Assembly: GCA_001769805.1 (NCBI GenBank)
Contig: MEPO01000009.1
Coordinates: 1-64,000, forward strand
Origin: Bdellovibrionales bacterium GWA1_52_35
GTDB lineage: Bacteria; Bdellovibrionota; UBA1018
Length of the DNA stretch: 64,000 nt
Direction of reading: 5' to 3'
Shown: positions 53,397 through 62,241 of the stretch, in pieces
Position numbering within the stretch: position 1 is the first letter of the stretch
Layout of the letters: every line of letters starts with the position of its first letter
Program-made: the position numbers and the translations under genes
Notes under the pieces: model-generated
The model's database searches: none
Told to the model about the DNA's origin: nothing
The model's input: only the letters and a program-made list of their open reading frames with translations

Positions 53397-53616
53397 GGGG
53401 CTTGGCCTTGCCTTTGCCCCTTTGTTCCAAAGCTAAATGTCGAGAAAGCCAGATCATGACGAAAACGACGGCAAGCCAGACCGAGTAAAAGAAAAGATAA
53501 CGGGTTTTGATCGAGGTAAACCCTTCGGCGAGCAGAGGCCAGCTGAAAACCAGCGCGAGCAGGCCAGTCAAAAGCAGCAGAAACGCCGGCTGCGCCACCT
53601 TCGAGGATTTGTTCAT
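53389..53616 (-). CDS. Small two-helix membrane protein coupled to symporter-kinase
   Basis: A 75-residue protein with two membrane helices (about 10-27 and 40-58) and a basic tail. Its stop overlaps the symporter-kinase start by eight bases, so it is translated with it. The context matches small subunits found next to SSS transporters, and it may be an accessory of the transporter domain; family unclear. Confidence 0.72.
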   Translation of the reverse strand: MNKSSKVAQPAFLLLLTGLLALVFSWPLLAEGFTSIKTRYLFFYSVWLAVVFVMIWLSRHLALEQRGKGKAKPRV

Positions 53617-53732
53617 ATTGGAATAGGCCTACAGTACGGCCTGTCAATATGCAAGATTGACCAGCGGCTTGATTAGTTTTTAAACGCGAAGACTTGATTG
53701 TATTCCACACGGTACAGCAATTCGTGCAGAAC

Positions 53733-54011
53733 TCAGCCCCGTGTTTCGTCTTCGCCTTCTTTTTTGGGTTCGCGCCTGGATTCCTGCGGAGCGCCTTCAG
53801 TTCCCGTGCGGCGGCCGTGCGATTCACCGCCTTTTCGACCGATCTCCGCCATGTGTTCACGATTTTGACTCACGGCTTGTCCGCCTTTTTTGCCAATCTG
53901 GGCCATGTGCTCCCGGTTTTGGCTGACGGCCTGGCCTCCCTTTTTGGCTACGGCTCTTCTCGTCTCAGGCTTGGCAGAAGCCAGCCCTCTTTTTTTAGCG
54001 TCTGTCGGCAT
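53733..54011 (-). CDS. KGG-repeat stress protein (YciG-like)
   Basis: A 92-residue, charged, Gly/Lys-rich protein. It has KGG-type repeats (KKGGQAVSQNREHMAQIGKK, then a second like it), the Pfam KGG motif of acid/stress-induced small proteins such as YciG and GsiB. It is predicted disordered and cytosolic, with a role in desiccation or general stress. AAAGGA before the ATG. Confidence 0.86.
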   Translation of the reverse strand: MPTDAKKRGLASAKPETRRAVAKKGGQAVSQNREHMAQIGKKGGQAVSQNREHMAEIGRKGGESHGRRTGTEGAPQESRREPKKEGEDETRG

Positions 54012-54180
54012 AGAGAATCCTTTCTCAGGTCAACCCGTGCTCGTCCGGCGAGGTAGGGTGTGCCAGCAAAATCATTTCGCCCCTGACTGCAATCGAAGCA
54101 ATCATCAAGCCATATGAGCTGGCGAACTGAAATTAGGATTTGAGAAATTTCCAAAGACGCTTCACGACGCCCGGTAATTG

Positions 54181-54330
54181 TTAACGGCCCGGCAGTACCG
54201 CGGGGGTGGGAATCGCAATGACCTGGGTTTGTTCAGGCGGACGCTGGTTGACGTAGGTATAAACTGTGCCGGCCAGCGAAACTGCGATTCCCCCAACGGC
54301 GATCCAGAAAACAAGAGTCATGGCTTTCAT
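54181..54330 (-). CDS. Small single-helix membrane protein
   Basis: Starting MKAMTLVFWIAVGG gives 49 residues: one membrane helix (about 4-25) and a Pro/Thr/Gln tail outside. An upstream extension to 54420 overlaps the divergent lipoprotein. CTGGGGA stands before the ATG. No known family. Confidence 0.45.
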   Translation of the reverse strand: MKAMTLVFWIAVGGIAVSLAGTVYTYVNQRPPEQTQVIAIPTPAVLPGR

Positions 54331-54388
54331 TCCCCAGGATTTATGAAATTCGAACCTAAATGGCAAGAACCATCGAAAGGCGATCGGT

Positions 54389-54838
54389 ATGACACCTGCA
54401 GTTCCACCCATCATGAGCACGCGTTTCGCCCTGCTGATATTTCTTGTGGCTGCACTTGTTACAGGTTGTGCTTCCTATCCACCACTGAGCGGAAGCAGCG
54501 ACTCGGGGCGTGATCCGCAACAGCAGGGTCCTCAGGTCATTTCCGCCGACCTGCAGACGAATCCTGCCGCACCCGTGAAAGTGACTGCGGAGGTTAGACC
54601 TACCGGGGCTCGCGTCAAGGAAGTGCGCCTGGTTTTTCAAGAGGCACCCATTGAGCTCCGAATGGTTCAGGTGAGTGATACGCAATGGGAGGTGATTGTT
54701 CCTTCCTCGCGATTGCAGCAGTTGTCGATCCCCGGGCAGACCACGCTTTACCATGCGCGGGTGATTGCGTTGGATGAGGGCGGACTTCTGAGCATGGCCA
54801 ATCCGGTCCTGCAGCTTTCGGTTCAGGCGACGGGTTAA
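54389..54838 (+). CDS. Lipoprotein of unknown function
   Basis: A 149-residue product with a lipobox (VAALVTGC) and a beta-rich domain (VKVTAEVRPTGARVKEVRLVF, positions about 60-80), resembling an Ig-like sandwich. AAAGG precedes the ATG at 54389, but an ATG eight codons later gives a more typical lipoprotein leader. No family recognised. Confidence 0.65.
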   Translation: MTPAVPPIMSTRFALLIFLVAALVTGCASYPPLSGSSDSGRDPQQQGPQVISADLQTNPAAPVKVTAEVRPTGARVKEVRLVFQEAPIELRMVQVSDTQWEVIVPSSRLQQLSIPGQTTLYHARVIALDEGGLLSMANPVLQLSVQATG

Positions 54839-54969
54839 GGGTGCCGAACTTTTAGACAGGTGTGGGCAAAAACAAACAAAATTTTTTAAAAACTGCAAAA
54901 TCACAGGCTATTGAGCGGCACCGCTTCTGCAAGACATCATGTGTCACGGTTGAAAGGGAGCGACGGTTT

Positions 54970-55257
54970 ATGTCAAAATTTGCGATTACCAGTCTGCTGA
55001 CGTTCTGCTCGGTGCTCTCGCTTGCGATGCTCGGGGCCGTGGGAGTGCCCTTGGAATCTGGATTAAAACCGTACCGCGAGCCCGCCGCGCACAAGCAGAT
55101 TAAATGCCCGGATCCTGCTGTAGCAATTCCGAAAGCAGTTGGTCCTTTTCGACAAAGCGAATGCGGAGCCACTCGGCGATTTCGCGCTCGTCAGTTGGAA
55201 GCATTTCAACTGGAAAACGACGGACATTCATTCGGGCACCCGTTGCGGCTCCGTTGA
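54970..55257 (+). CDS. Possible small exported protein
   Basis: The frame starts MSKFAITSLLTFCSVLSLAML, a plausible signal peptide with AAGGGAG upstream, and the first 45 residues lie outside other genes. The rest, to residue 95, runs antisense to the acyltransferase gene and looks random. The real product may be shorter by a frameshift, or the frame may be chance. Confidence 0.3.
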   Translation: MSKFAITSLLTFCSVLSLAMLGAVGVPLESGLKPYREPAAHKQIKCPDPAVAIPKAVGPFRQSECGATRRFRARQLEAFQLENDGHSFGHPLRLR

Positions 55258-56002
55258 GAAGCTGCATCAGAGTTGGAACGCCTCCATTGTAGGCGATGGT
55301 CACATCGTAGACCGCCCGGATCTCGGAGCGAAGTCCCGTCAGGGCCGCGGCAAAGCCCCGGGGCTTGGGAAGTAAAACATGCCGGGGGGGCCGGAGCCCT
55401 CGGCTCGCCGCAAATTCTGCGGCGCGCTTGAGCTTGTGTTTCCGCAGCCGAGTACCTTCCGGAAAAAGAATGAGCCAGAATGGAATCTTCTCCCGCAGAT
55501 ATTTGGCAAAGGAGGCCTGGATCAGACTGCGATCAGCGGCCCAGTTGCGTTTGAGAAAAATGCAATCCAGGAAAACCATGCCCCAGCCCACGCCGGGAAC
55601 ATACTTGATCATGTTTTTGGCGAACCATTTGAGGTTTCCGATCTGTTTTTTTTGCGCCCCGAGCATGAGGAGCAGGAGGATGTCCGGCATCTCCTGGTGG
55701 TTGCAAATCACGATGGCGTTTTCGTTATTGGGGAGCTCGTCCCCCTGGATTTTAAGTTTGTAGTGGCAAATATGCTCTGCAATCCAGACAGAAGATTGCC
55801 ACCAGCTGCCGGCGCAAAATCGATTGTACGCGCGGAATGTTTTTCTGGAAAAGGGGAGGAGCAGCGGGCTGAGGAGTTGAAGAGCGTTGGCCAGTAGCAG
55901 AGTGGCCAGAAAAAACGCGATCAGCGGGAGCGCGCGGCCAAGGCCAATCGCTTTTTGGTGGAAGGGGCGGTGGTCTTGAAGGGGGCTTTGAAGTAGATGC
56001 AT
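55100..56002 (-). CDS. 1-acyl-glycerol-3-phosphate acyltransferase (PlsC-like)
   Basis: A 300-residue protein with an N-terminal membrane helix (about 26-45), the acyltransferase motif NHQEMPD (H-X4-D), and FPEGTR. PlsC-type enzymes add an acyl chain to lysophosphatidic acid in phospholipid synthesis. The start overlaps the GNAT gene by 82 bases; a shorter start without ATG is possible. The pair forms an operon. Confidence 0.87.
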   Translation of the reverse strand: MHLLQSPLQDHRPFHQKAIGLGRALPLIAFFLATLLLANALQLLSPLLLPFSRKTFRAYNRFCAGSWWQSSVWIAEHICHYKLKIQGDELPNNENAIVICNHQEMPDILLLLMLGAQKKQIGNLKWFAKNMIKYVPGVGWGMVFLDCIFLKRNWAADRSLIQASFAKYLREKIPFWLILFPEGTRLRKHKLKRAAEFAASRGLRPPRHVLLPKPRGFAAALTGLRSEIRAVYDVTIAYNGGVPTLMQLLNGAATGARMNVRRFPVEMLPTDEREIAEWLRIRFVEKDQLLSELLQQDPGI

Positions 56003-56460
56003 TCAGTGATCCCATTTTTCACATAATCAGGAACTTCGCCGACCCGGCGGTAACCGAGCTTTCGATAAAAGCGTCGGGCTCCGATATTGGACCGGGTAAC
56101 CAGGAGGAAGATGCCATAAGGTTCCAGGTAGCGCTTCTCAAATTTTTTGAGCAAAGCGCTTCCAACACCCTTCTGGGTTCCTGCTGGGTCGACTGCAATC
56201 AGTCGCAGATAGGCACTGCGCTGGAAAGCGCCCCGGGTGATGAACCAGGCAAAGCCTGTCGGGGTTTGCCGGTCTGGAGCCAGTGCCACAAAAAGCTTTG
56301 AAGAGGTGTCCCGCAGAGCCTTGGACAGAAGCTTGCGGGCTCCTTCCGTCGTGAAACCGTAGGCCCCAAAAAGCGGTGTGCGGCCGACAATTTCAGCACA
56401 AGAGGGGAGATCCGAAGTTTTCATCCGGCGTACGGCGGGATCAGAAAAGGGCTCTTTCAT
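55921..56460 (-). CDS. GNAT-family N-acetyltransferase
   Basis: A 179-residue GNAT protein. The acetyl-CoA-binding motif A is LRLIAVDPAGTQKGVGSALL (Q/RxxGxG/A form) and motif B region ends RFYRKLGYRRVGEV. It transfers an acetyl group to an amine; the substrate is unknown. A basic C-terminal tail. It precedes the acyltransferase gene, overlapping it. Confidence 0.88.
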   Translation of the reverse strand: MKEPFSDPAVRRMKTSDLPSCAEIVGRTPLFGAYGFTTEGARKLLSKALRDTSSKLFVALAPDRQTPTGFAWFITRGAFQRSAYLRLIAVDPAGTQKGVGSALLKKFEKRYLEPYGIFLLVTRSNIGARRFYRKLGYRRVGEVPDYVKNGITECIYFKAPFKTTAPSTKKRLALAARSR

Positions 56461-56586
56461 GATTAATTTTGATACCCTGCGTTAATGTTAAAGTAAAGGT
56501 TGATGTGGTCTTTTTAACACTCTGAAATTGCTTAGATTTTAAAATCCAGAGTTGCCATGCTGGTTCTTGAAAGATATAGAAAGTTA

Positions 56587-59500
56587 ATGAAAAGGCTTCT
56601 CGCTCTGTTCGGTTGTACGGTTCCTGTTTTGCTCAGTTTTTCGTTCGCTCTGGCGGGCTCGACTGTCCATCACCAAATCCATATTAATCTTGATCCTCAG
56701 ACCCACCGCCTGCAGGTGGAGGATATTCTCTCTATTCCCCGGGAAATGATCGGGCGGGAAAATACGGTTCGCTTCAGACTTCATGATGGACTGAACCCGA
56801 CATCGCGGACTCCGGGGGTGGAAGTTCGGCAGCTTTCAAGCCCGACCCAGGAAGAACCCCTGGCCAGTGTCTATGAACTCTTCTTTCCGGAGGGTGTTGA
56901 AGGTGCCGCTCTTTCGTACGAGGGTCAGATTTTTCATCCTCTCAAACCGCCCGGAGAAGAGTACGAACGGGCTTTCAGTGATACCCCTGGAATCATCAGT
57001 GAAGAGGGAATTTATCTGGCAAATGCCAGCGCCTGGTACCCCCGCTTCGGCGATGAGCTGCTGACTTTCTCGCTGGATGTTCAATTACCTGCCGGATGGA
57101 AAGCCGTGAGCCAGGGCACACGGACAATGCAGGATCAATCCCGTTCCATCTGGATCAGTCACGAACCCCAGGACGAGATGTACCTCATCGGTGCAAAATT
57201 CACGGAGTATCACCGCAAGGGTGCAGTTGCCGGAAGTGGTTCCTCTTTTGAGACTTACGCGTTTTTGCGCACTCCCGATCCTGAACTCGCCAACCAGTAC
57301 CTCGACGTGACAGGCCGTTACATCGAAATGTACAACAGCCTGATCGGCAAATATCCCTACAGCAAGTTCGCGCTCATCGAGAATTTCTGGGAAACGGGAT
57401 ATGGGATGCCATCGTTCACTTTGCTCGGCCCGCAGGTGATTCGTTTCCCGTTCATCATCAATTCCTCCTACCCGCACGAAATTCTTCATAACTGGTGGGG
57501 CAACGGGGTTTATGTCGATTATTCTGCCGGCAACTGGTGCGAAGGCATCACCGCTTATCTGGCTGACCACCTCATCAAAGAGCAGGAGGGTGGGGGGGCG
57601 GAATATCGCCGGGTCACGCTGCAGAAGTACACCGATTACGTGAATGAGGGGAATGACTTTCCGCTTTCACAGTTCCTCGACCGCCACAGCGCCGCAACCG
57701 AGGCGATCGGTTATGGCAAGTCGCTGATGTACTATCATATGTTGAGGACACAGATCGGCGATGAACTTTTTCGTCAGGGCATTCGCAAATTTTACGCAGA
57801 AAGCCAGTTCCGAAAGGTGCGTTTTGCGGACTTCAACGCAGCACTATCCTCTGTTTCCAATAAAAATCTCAGCCGCGAGCATCACCAGTGGGTGGAGAAA
57901 AAAGGTGCCCCTGAACTCCGCATCACAGCTGCGCAATCTTCCGAAAAACTACTTGGCGGTTTTGAGCTCCGCGCCACTATCGAGCAGCTGCAGCCGGGAG
58001 ATGGTTTTGATCTTCAGGTGCCCGTAGCGATTCACATGGTTGGCAAACCTGAGGCGTTTCAGACGCGAGTGGCGGTTTCGGGTCGTCAGACCGAGTTCAT
58101 CTTGGACCTCCCTGCGAGGCCGTTCCTTCTGGACGTGGACCCGGAATTTGATCTCTTCCGGAAATTGAACCGTTTTGAGATTCCGCCTTCTCTGTCCCAG
58201 AGCTTCGGAGCCAAGAAAGCGCTGGTTTTGATCCCCGCTGCCGCAAGCACCGAAGAAAGAGCTTCTTTCGAAGCTTTGGCGAAGTCCTGGGCGGGAGCAG
58301 TCGAAGAAGGAGGAACGTTTGAAATTCTCCTGGATTCTGAAATCAGCGAGTTGCCCTCGGATCGTGGCATTTGGGTTCTGGGTTGGAATAACCGCTTTGC
58401 GGGCGCGATGCTCAAAGGTTTGGAAGACTACGATCTTTCAGTCTCTGCGGAGCAGATCCGAGTTGGGACGACCGAGTACCCCAAAAAAGATCACAGTCTG
58501 GTCGTCAGTGTCCGCAATCCCAAGAATGCTTCGCTGACTGTCTCGTGGGTTGCCGCAAATCCCGTAGCCGCGATTCCCGGGCTGGATCGCAAACTCCCTC
58601 ATTATGGCAAGTACAGCTTCCTGGTTTTTGAGGGGAGTGAGCCCAAAAATGTAGCCAAAGGGGTCTGGCCGGCGGTGCACTCTCCGCTTTCCTTTGCCAT
58701 AACGCAACCGGATGGAACGACGATGGTGGGAAGCAAGGGCAGACTTGCCTCTCGTAAAGCACTGGTTGAGCCCATTGGAATTTTCTCAGCTTCCCGGATG
58801 CAGGAACGGGTTCAAATCCTCGCCTCTGAGCAGTTCAAAGGGCGGGAACTGGGAACGCCCGAACTGGATCAGGTAGCCGGATGGATTGCAGAGCAGTTCC
58901 GCCGTTTCGGGCTTCAGGCGGGAGGCGATTCGGATTTTTTTCAAAAATGGAACGAGCGCCTCAGCGCACCCAAAGGTGACACTCTTCTGCGCAATATTGT
59001 CGGCTTTATCCCCGGAAAAAATCCCGAATTTGCGGGTCAGAGCGTGATCCTTGGAGCGCATTATGACCATCTCGGGCTGGGCTGGCCTGATGCTCATTCG
59101 GGAAATGGAGGTAAAATTCACTACGGTGCGGATGATAATGCCAGCGGTGTAGCCGTCCTTCTTGAGCTGGCGCGCTATTACGGCGATAAATTTCAGGATG
59201 GGGTGCGTCCCGAGCGCTCGATTATTTTCGTCGCCTTCACGGGCGAAGAGGCGGGTCTGCTGGGCTCCAGATATTTTGCAGCAAACGGAATCTCCGGGCG
59301 TTATCTCCCGTCCAAGATGTTTGCCATGCTCAATCTGGACACCGTGGGCCGGCTGGGTACAAACAAGCTGCTGATCCTAGGTGGCGGCAGTGCCCGCGAA
59401 TGGTCGCAGATCATGACCGGCGTGGGTCACGTGACGGGTGTGCCGCTGCAGGTGGTTACGACTCAAATCGCTTCAAGCGATCAGAAGAGTTTTTCGGATA

Positions 59501-59964
59501 TCGGTATTCCCGCGATCCAGCTCTTCAGCGGAGCCAACGGTGATTATCACCGGCCCTCCGATATGCCCGATAAGATTGATTCCGAAGGCATGGCCAAGGT
59601 TGCACGGGTGACGCAGGAAACTCTCGATTATCTCACCAGTCGCAAGGAGGCGCTGACTTCCGGAGCCGGGGGTGGTGGAGGTGGCGGCGGGAGCGGCGAA
59701 CGCAAGGTTTATCTCGGGACTGTTCCGGACTTTGCCTTCAGCGGCGAAGGTATGAGGGTGGACTCGGTGGCGCCCGGAAGCCCCGCAGAAAAAGCCGGAC
59801 TTCAGGCCGGAGATGTCATCGTTCAGATGAACACCCAAGTGATCCGGTCCCTGAAGGAGTACTCAGATTTTCTGAAGACCCTGCATGGCGGCGACACTGT
59901 AACGATAAAAATTCAGCGAAATGGAATTTTTCTTCAACTTTTAGCTACCGTGATCGAACGTTAG
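56587..59964 (+). CDS. Exported M1-M28-PDZ fusion metallopeptidase
   Basis: From the ATG at 56587 (1125 residues) a signal peptide (1-26) leads an M1-type peptidase domain: H297-E-I-L-H301 and E319, a gluzincin zinc site with one residue less than the usual HExxHX18E, and GYGMPS in place of GAMEN. A beta-sandwich region follows, then an M28 peptidase (about 740-1015) with H825-Y-D-H, D849-D-N-A-S and E887-E888, and after a poly-Gly linker a PDZ domain (about 1035-1125, GSPAEKAGLQAGDVIVQMN). Both zinc sites look complete. A frame ten codons longer starts at 56557 but lacks a ribosome site. The next gene starts 13 bases on. Confidence 0.9.
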   Translation: MKRLLALFGCTVPVLLSFSFALAGSTVHHQIHINLDPQTHRLQVEDILSIPREMIGRENTVRFRLHDGLNPTSRTPGVEVRQLSSPTQEEPLASVYELFFPEGVEGAALSYEGQIFHPLKPPGEEYERAFSDTPGIISEEGIYLANASAWYPRFGDELLTFSLDVQLPAGWKAVSQGTRTMQDQSRSIWISHEPQDEMYLIGAKFTEYHRKGAVAGSGSSFETYAFLRTPDPELANQYLDVTGRYIEMYNSLIGKYPYSKFALIENFWETGYGMPSFTLLGPQVIRFPFIINSSYPHEILHNWWGNGVYVDYSAGNWCEGITAYLADHLIKEQEGGGAEYRRVTLQKYTDYVNEGNDFPLSQFLDRHSAATEAIGYGKSLMYYHMLRTQIGDELFRQGIRKFYAESQFRKVRFADFNAALSSVSNKNLSREHHQWVEKKGAPELRITAAQSSEKLLGGFELRATIEQLQPGDGFDLQVPVAIHMVGKPEAFQTRVAVSGRQTEFILDLPARPFLLDVDPEFDLFRKLNRFEIPPSLSQSFGAKKALVLIPAAASTEERASFEALAKSWAGAVEEGGTFEILLDSEISELPSDRGIWVLGWNNRFAGAMLKGLEDYDLSVSAEQIRVGTTEYPKKDHSLVVSVRNPKNASLTVSWVAANPVAAIPGLDRKLPHYGKYSFLVFEGSEPKNVAKGVWPAVHSPLSFAITQPDGTTMVGSKGRLASRKALVEPIGIFSASRMQERVQILASEQFKGRELGTPELDQVAGWIAEQFRRFGLQAGGDSDFFQKWNERLSAPKGDTLLRNIVGFIPGKNPEFAGQSVILGAHYDHLGLGWPDAHSGNGGKIHYGADDNASGVAVLLELARYYGDKFQDGVRPERSIIFVAFTGEEAGLLGSRYFAANGISGRYLPSKMFAMLNLDTVGRLGTNKLLILGGGSAREWSQIMTGVGHVTGVPLQVVTTQIASSDQKSFSDIGIPAIQLFSGANGDYHRPSDMPDKIDSEGMAKVARVTQETLDYLTSRKEALTSGAGGGGGGGGSGERKVYLGTVPDFAFSGEGMRVDSVAPGSPAEKAGLQAGDVIVQMNTQVIRSLKEYSDFLKTLHGGDTVTIKIQRNGIFLQLLATVIER

Positions 59965-59977
59965 TGGATCGGAACAA

Positions 59978-62116
59978 ATGAATCTCAGTCGTTTGAACAC
60001 CAGGCAGCGAGAGGCTGTCCTGCATGGTGAAGGTCCCCTGTTGATTCTGGCTGGCGCAGGCAGCGGCAAGACCAGCACGATGGCTTACCGTATTGCGCAT
60101 CTGATTTCAGTCCGCAAGTTCCCGGCAAGGGCCATTCTTGGACTTTCGTTCACCAACAAAGCCGCAGCGGAGTTGAAGGAACGCGTGACGGGGCTTGTGA
60201 CCCAAACGTGCGGACAGGACGCGTTGAAAGAATTGACCGTCAGTACGTTTCACAGTCTCTGTGTGAAAATTCTCAGGGCCTACGGACATAAGCTCGGGTT
60301 TCAGAATAACTTCACGATCATGGATGCCAGTGATCAGCGCGATGTTCTCAAGCAGGTTTTTAAAAATGTCAGGATTGACGATCGCAAATTCGACCTCGAC
60401 CGGATTCTGTTTCAGATTGGGCAGGCGAAAGGAAGATTTCTGGGGCCGGCGCATGCGCAGGATTATTTTCTCGGTAGTGGGAGTCAATTACCCGGCGACT
60501 ACGGAATCGCCGCCGCCACGAGCTACGAGCATTATCAGGGGCAACTAAAAGCTCAGAATGCAATGGATTTTGACGACCTGCTTTTCAACGCGGTCACGCT
60601 GCTGGAAACCTTCAAGGATGTTCGCGAGCATTACAATCAGCGTTTCAAATACGTACTGGTGGATGAATATCAGGACACGAATCCCGCCCAGTTCAAATTG
60701 TTGCGTCTGCTGACTGAGCAGCAGCAGAATCTCTGTGTTGTCGGCGATGATGATCAATCTATCTACGCCTGGCGTGGCGCGGACCCGACTCATATCCTGG
60801 AGTTCGCCCATCAGTTTAAAGATGCCCGTACGATTACGCTTGATCAGAATTACCGCAGCACGACCACGATTCTGGATGCCGCCAACTCAGTGATCTCGAA
60901 CAACAAGCACCGGCATCCGAAGAAGCTCTGGTCTGAACGAGGCGAGGGCGAACCCATTCAGGAGATGGTCCTCGCCGATGATCGCGAAGAGGCCCGTTAT
61001 GTGGCCGAGGAGATTTTCCGTCTGGCGAAGGAACAGAAGAGGCGTTGGTCTGATTTCGCCGTTCTTTACCGTTCAAATACGCAAAGCCGAGTTTTTGAAG
61101 AATCGCTGCGGCTTCTCAGGGTTCCTTACAAAATCGTCGGGGGCTATTCATTTCTGGAACGTAAAGAGGTTAAAAACACGCTGGCCTACTGGCGCCTGGC
61201 CAGCAATCCGGATGATGATGCTTCGCTCCGTCGCGTTCTGAACTGGCCGGCGCGAGGCTTTGGGAAGACCACGCTCGAGGCGCTGGGCAACGAAGCCTTC
61301 AGCTCCGGAAAATCGCTTTATGAAACATTGAAGCGGGCAGGGGAAGTGGTCCCGCGCGCTGCAGGAGCCGCTGCACAGTTTGTGGCCTTAGTAGAGAGCG
61401 CGCGTTTGGAACTCGCCGCCCTGGAAAATAACGGAGGCTCCGGGTCAGAAGCTCTGGTCCGCTGGGCCCAGCAATGGGTCGAAAAGTTCAGCATAAAAAA
61501 AGGGATTGAGGAGGACTGCGAAGAGCCGGCCCAGGTCGCCCGGAAGTGGGAGAACGTCGAAGAGCTGCTTCATGCCCTCGGCCAGGTACGGGCCAAAGAT
61601 GTGGCCATTGAAGAGACCGGTGCTGCTGATTTCGGTGCTCATTTATTGCGGGAATTTCTTGCACGCATGGTTCTGGATGCTCAGGACTCCGAGGACCGGG
61701 AAAAGGACGCCGAAGCCGAGCGGGATCAGGTGACTTTATTGACCCTTCATGGAGCGAAAGGGCTCGAGTATCCCGTTGTGTTCCTGGTGGGAGCTGAGGA
61801 TGGCCTATTGCCTCATCAGCGCACGTTGGATGAAAAATCTGATCTGGGTGAGGAGCGCAGGCTTTGTTACGTCGGAATCACCCGAGCCAGGGATCATCTT
61901 CTGCTGACTCGAGCAAAGAATCGTATTCGTTACGGAAAGCCCGTTCCACGCTACAGGAGCCGATTCCTTGCCGAAATTCCTGAAAGCATGATCCTGGCGC
62001 GCGATGAGTCCGGTGGGGTGGAGCCCATTTTTGATAAAAAGGCCCGCGACGACCACGAGCAAAAAGTAAAAAATTACCTTGCTGAAATTCGGGCGCGAAT
62101 CGGTTCCAAGAACTAG
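59978..62116 (+). CDS. UvrD/PcrA-type DNA helicase
   Basis: A 712-residue superfamily 1A helicase. Walker A GAGSGKT (26-32), motif Ia LSFTNKAA, motif II VDEYQDTNP, motif III GDDDQSIYAWRGA, motif IV QNYRST, motif V LTLHGAKGLEYPVVF and motif VI CYVGITRARDHL are all present. Length is close to PcrA/UvrD/Rep. It unwinds DNA 3' to 5' in repair or replication restart. It follows the peptidase gene by 13 bases and may be co-transcribed. Confidence 0.95.
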   Translation: MNLSRLNTRQREAVLHGEGPLLILAGAGSGKTSTMAYRIAHLISVRKFPARAILGLSFTNKAAAELKERVTGLVTQTCGQDALKELTVSTFHSLCVKILRAYGHKLGFQNNFTIMDASDQRDVLKQVFKNVRIDDRKFDLDRILFQIGQAKGRFLGPAHAQDYFLGSGSQLPGDYGIAAATSYEHYQGQLKAQNAMDFDDLLFNAVTLLETFKDVREHYNQRFKYVLVDEYQDTNPAQFKLLRLLTEQQQNLCVVGDDDQSIYAWRGADPTHILEFAHQFKDARTITLDQNYRSTTTILDAANSVISNNKHRHPKKLWSERGEGEPIQEMVLADDREEARYVAEEIFRLAKEQKRRWSDFAVLYRSNTQSRVFEESLRLLRVPYKIVGGYSFLERKEVKNTLAYWRLASNPDDDASLRRVLNWPARGFGKTTLEALGNEAFSSGKSLYETLKRAGEVVPRAAGAAAQFVALVESARLELAALENNGGSGSEALVRWAQQWVEKFSIKKGIEEDCEEPAQVARKWENVEELLHALGQVRAKDVAIEETGAADFGAHLLREFLARMVLDAQDSEDREKDAEAERDQVTLLTLHGAKGLEYPVVFLVGAEDGLLPHQRTLDEKSDLGEERRLCYVGITRARDHLLLTRAKNRIRYGKPVPRYRSRFLAEIPESMILARDESGGVEPIFDKKARDDHEQKVKNYLAEIRARIGSKN

Positions 62117-62153
62117 GAAAACGTGAATTTTCGCCCAATTCCGGCGATTTAGG

Positions 62154-62181
62154 TTGCCTTTGTCGCTACTTTGCATATAGA
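62154..62181 (+). promoter_or_regulatory. Possible promoter of the last gene
   Basis: TTGCCT (62154-62159) and TATAGA (62176-62181) with 16 bases between, about 60 bases before the ATG at 62242. The -10 is good and the -35 weak. Confidence 0.35.
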
Positions 62182-62241
62182 ACAGCTTCGGTCAAGTACT
62201 ACCAAGGTGATCTTTTGCCCAACTGCTGTTTGGAGCTGCTT

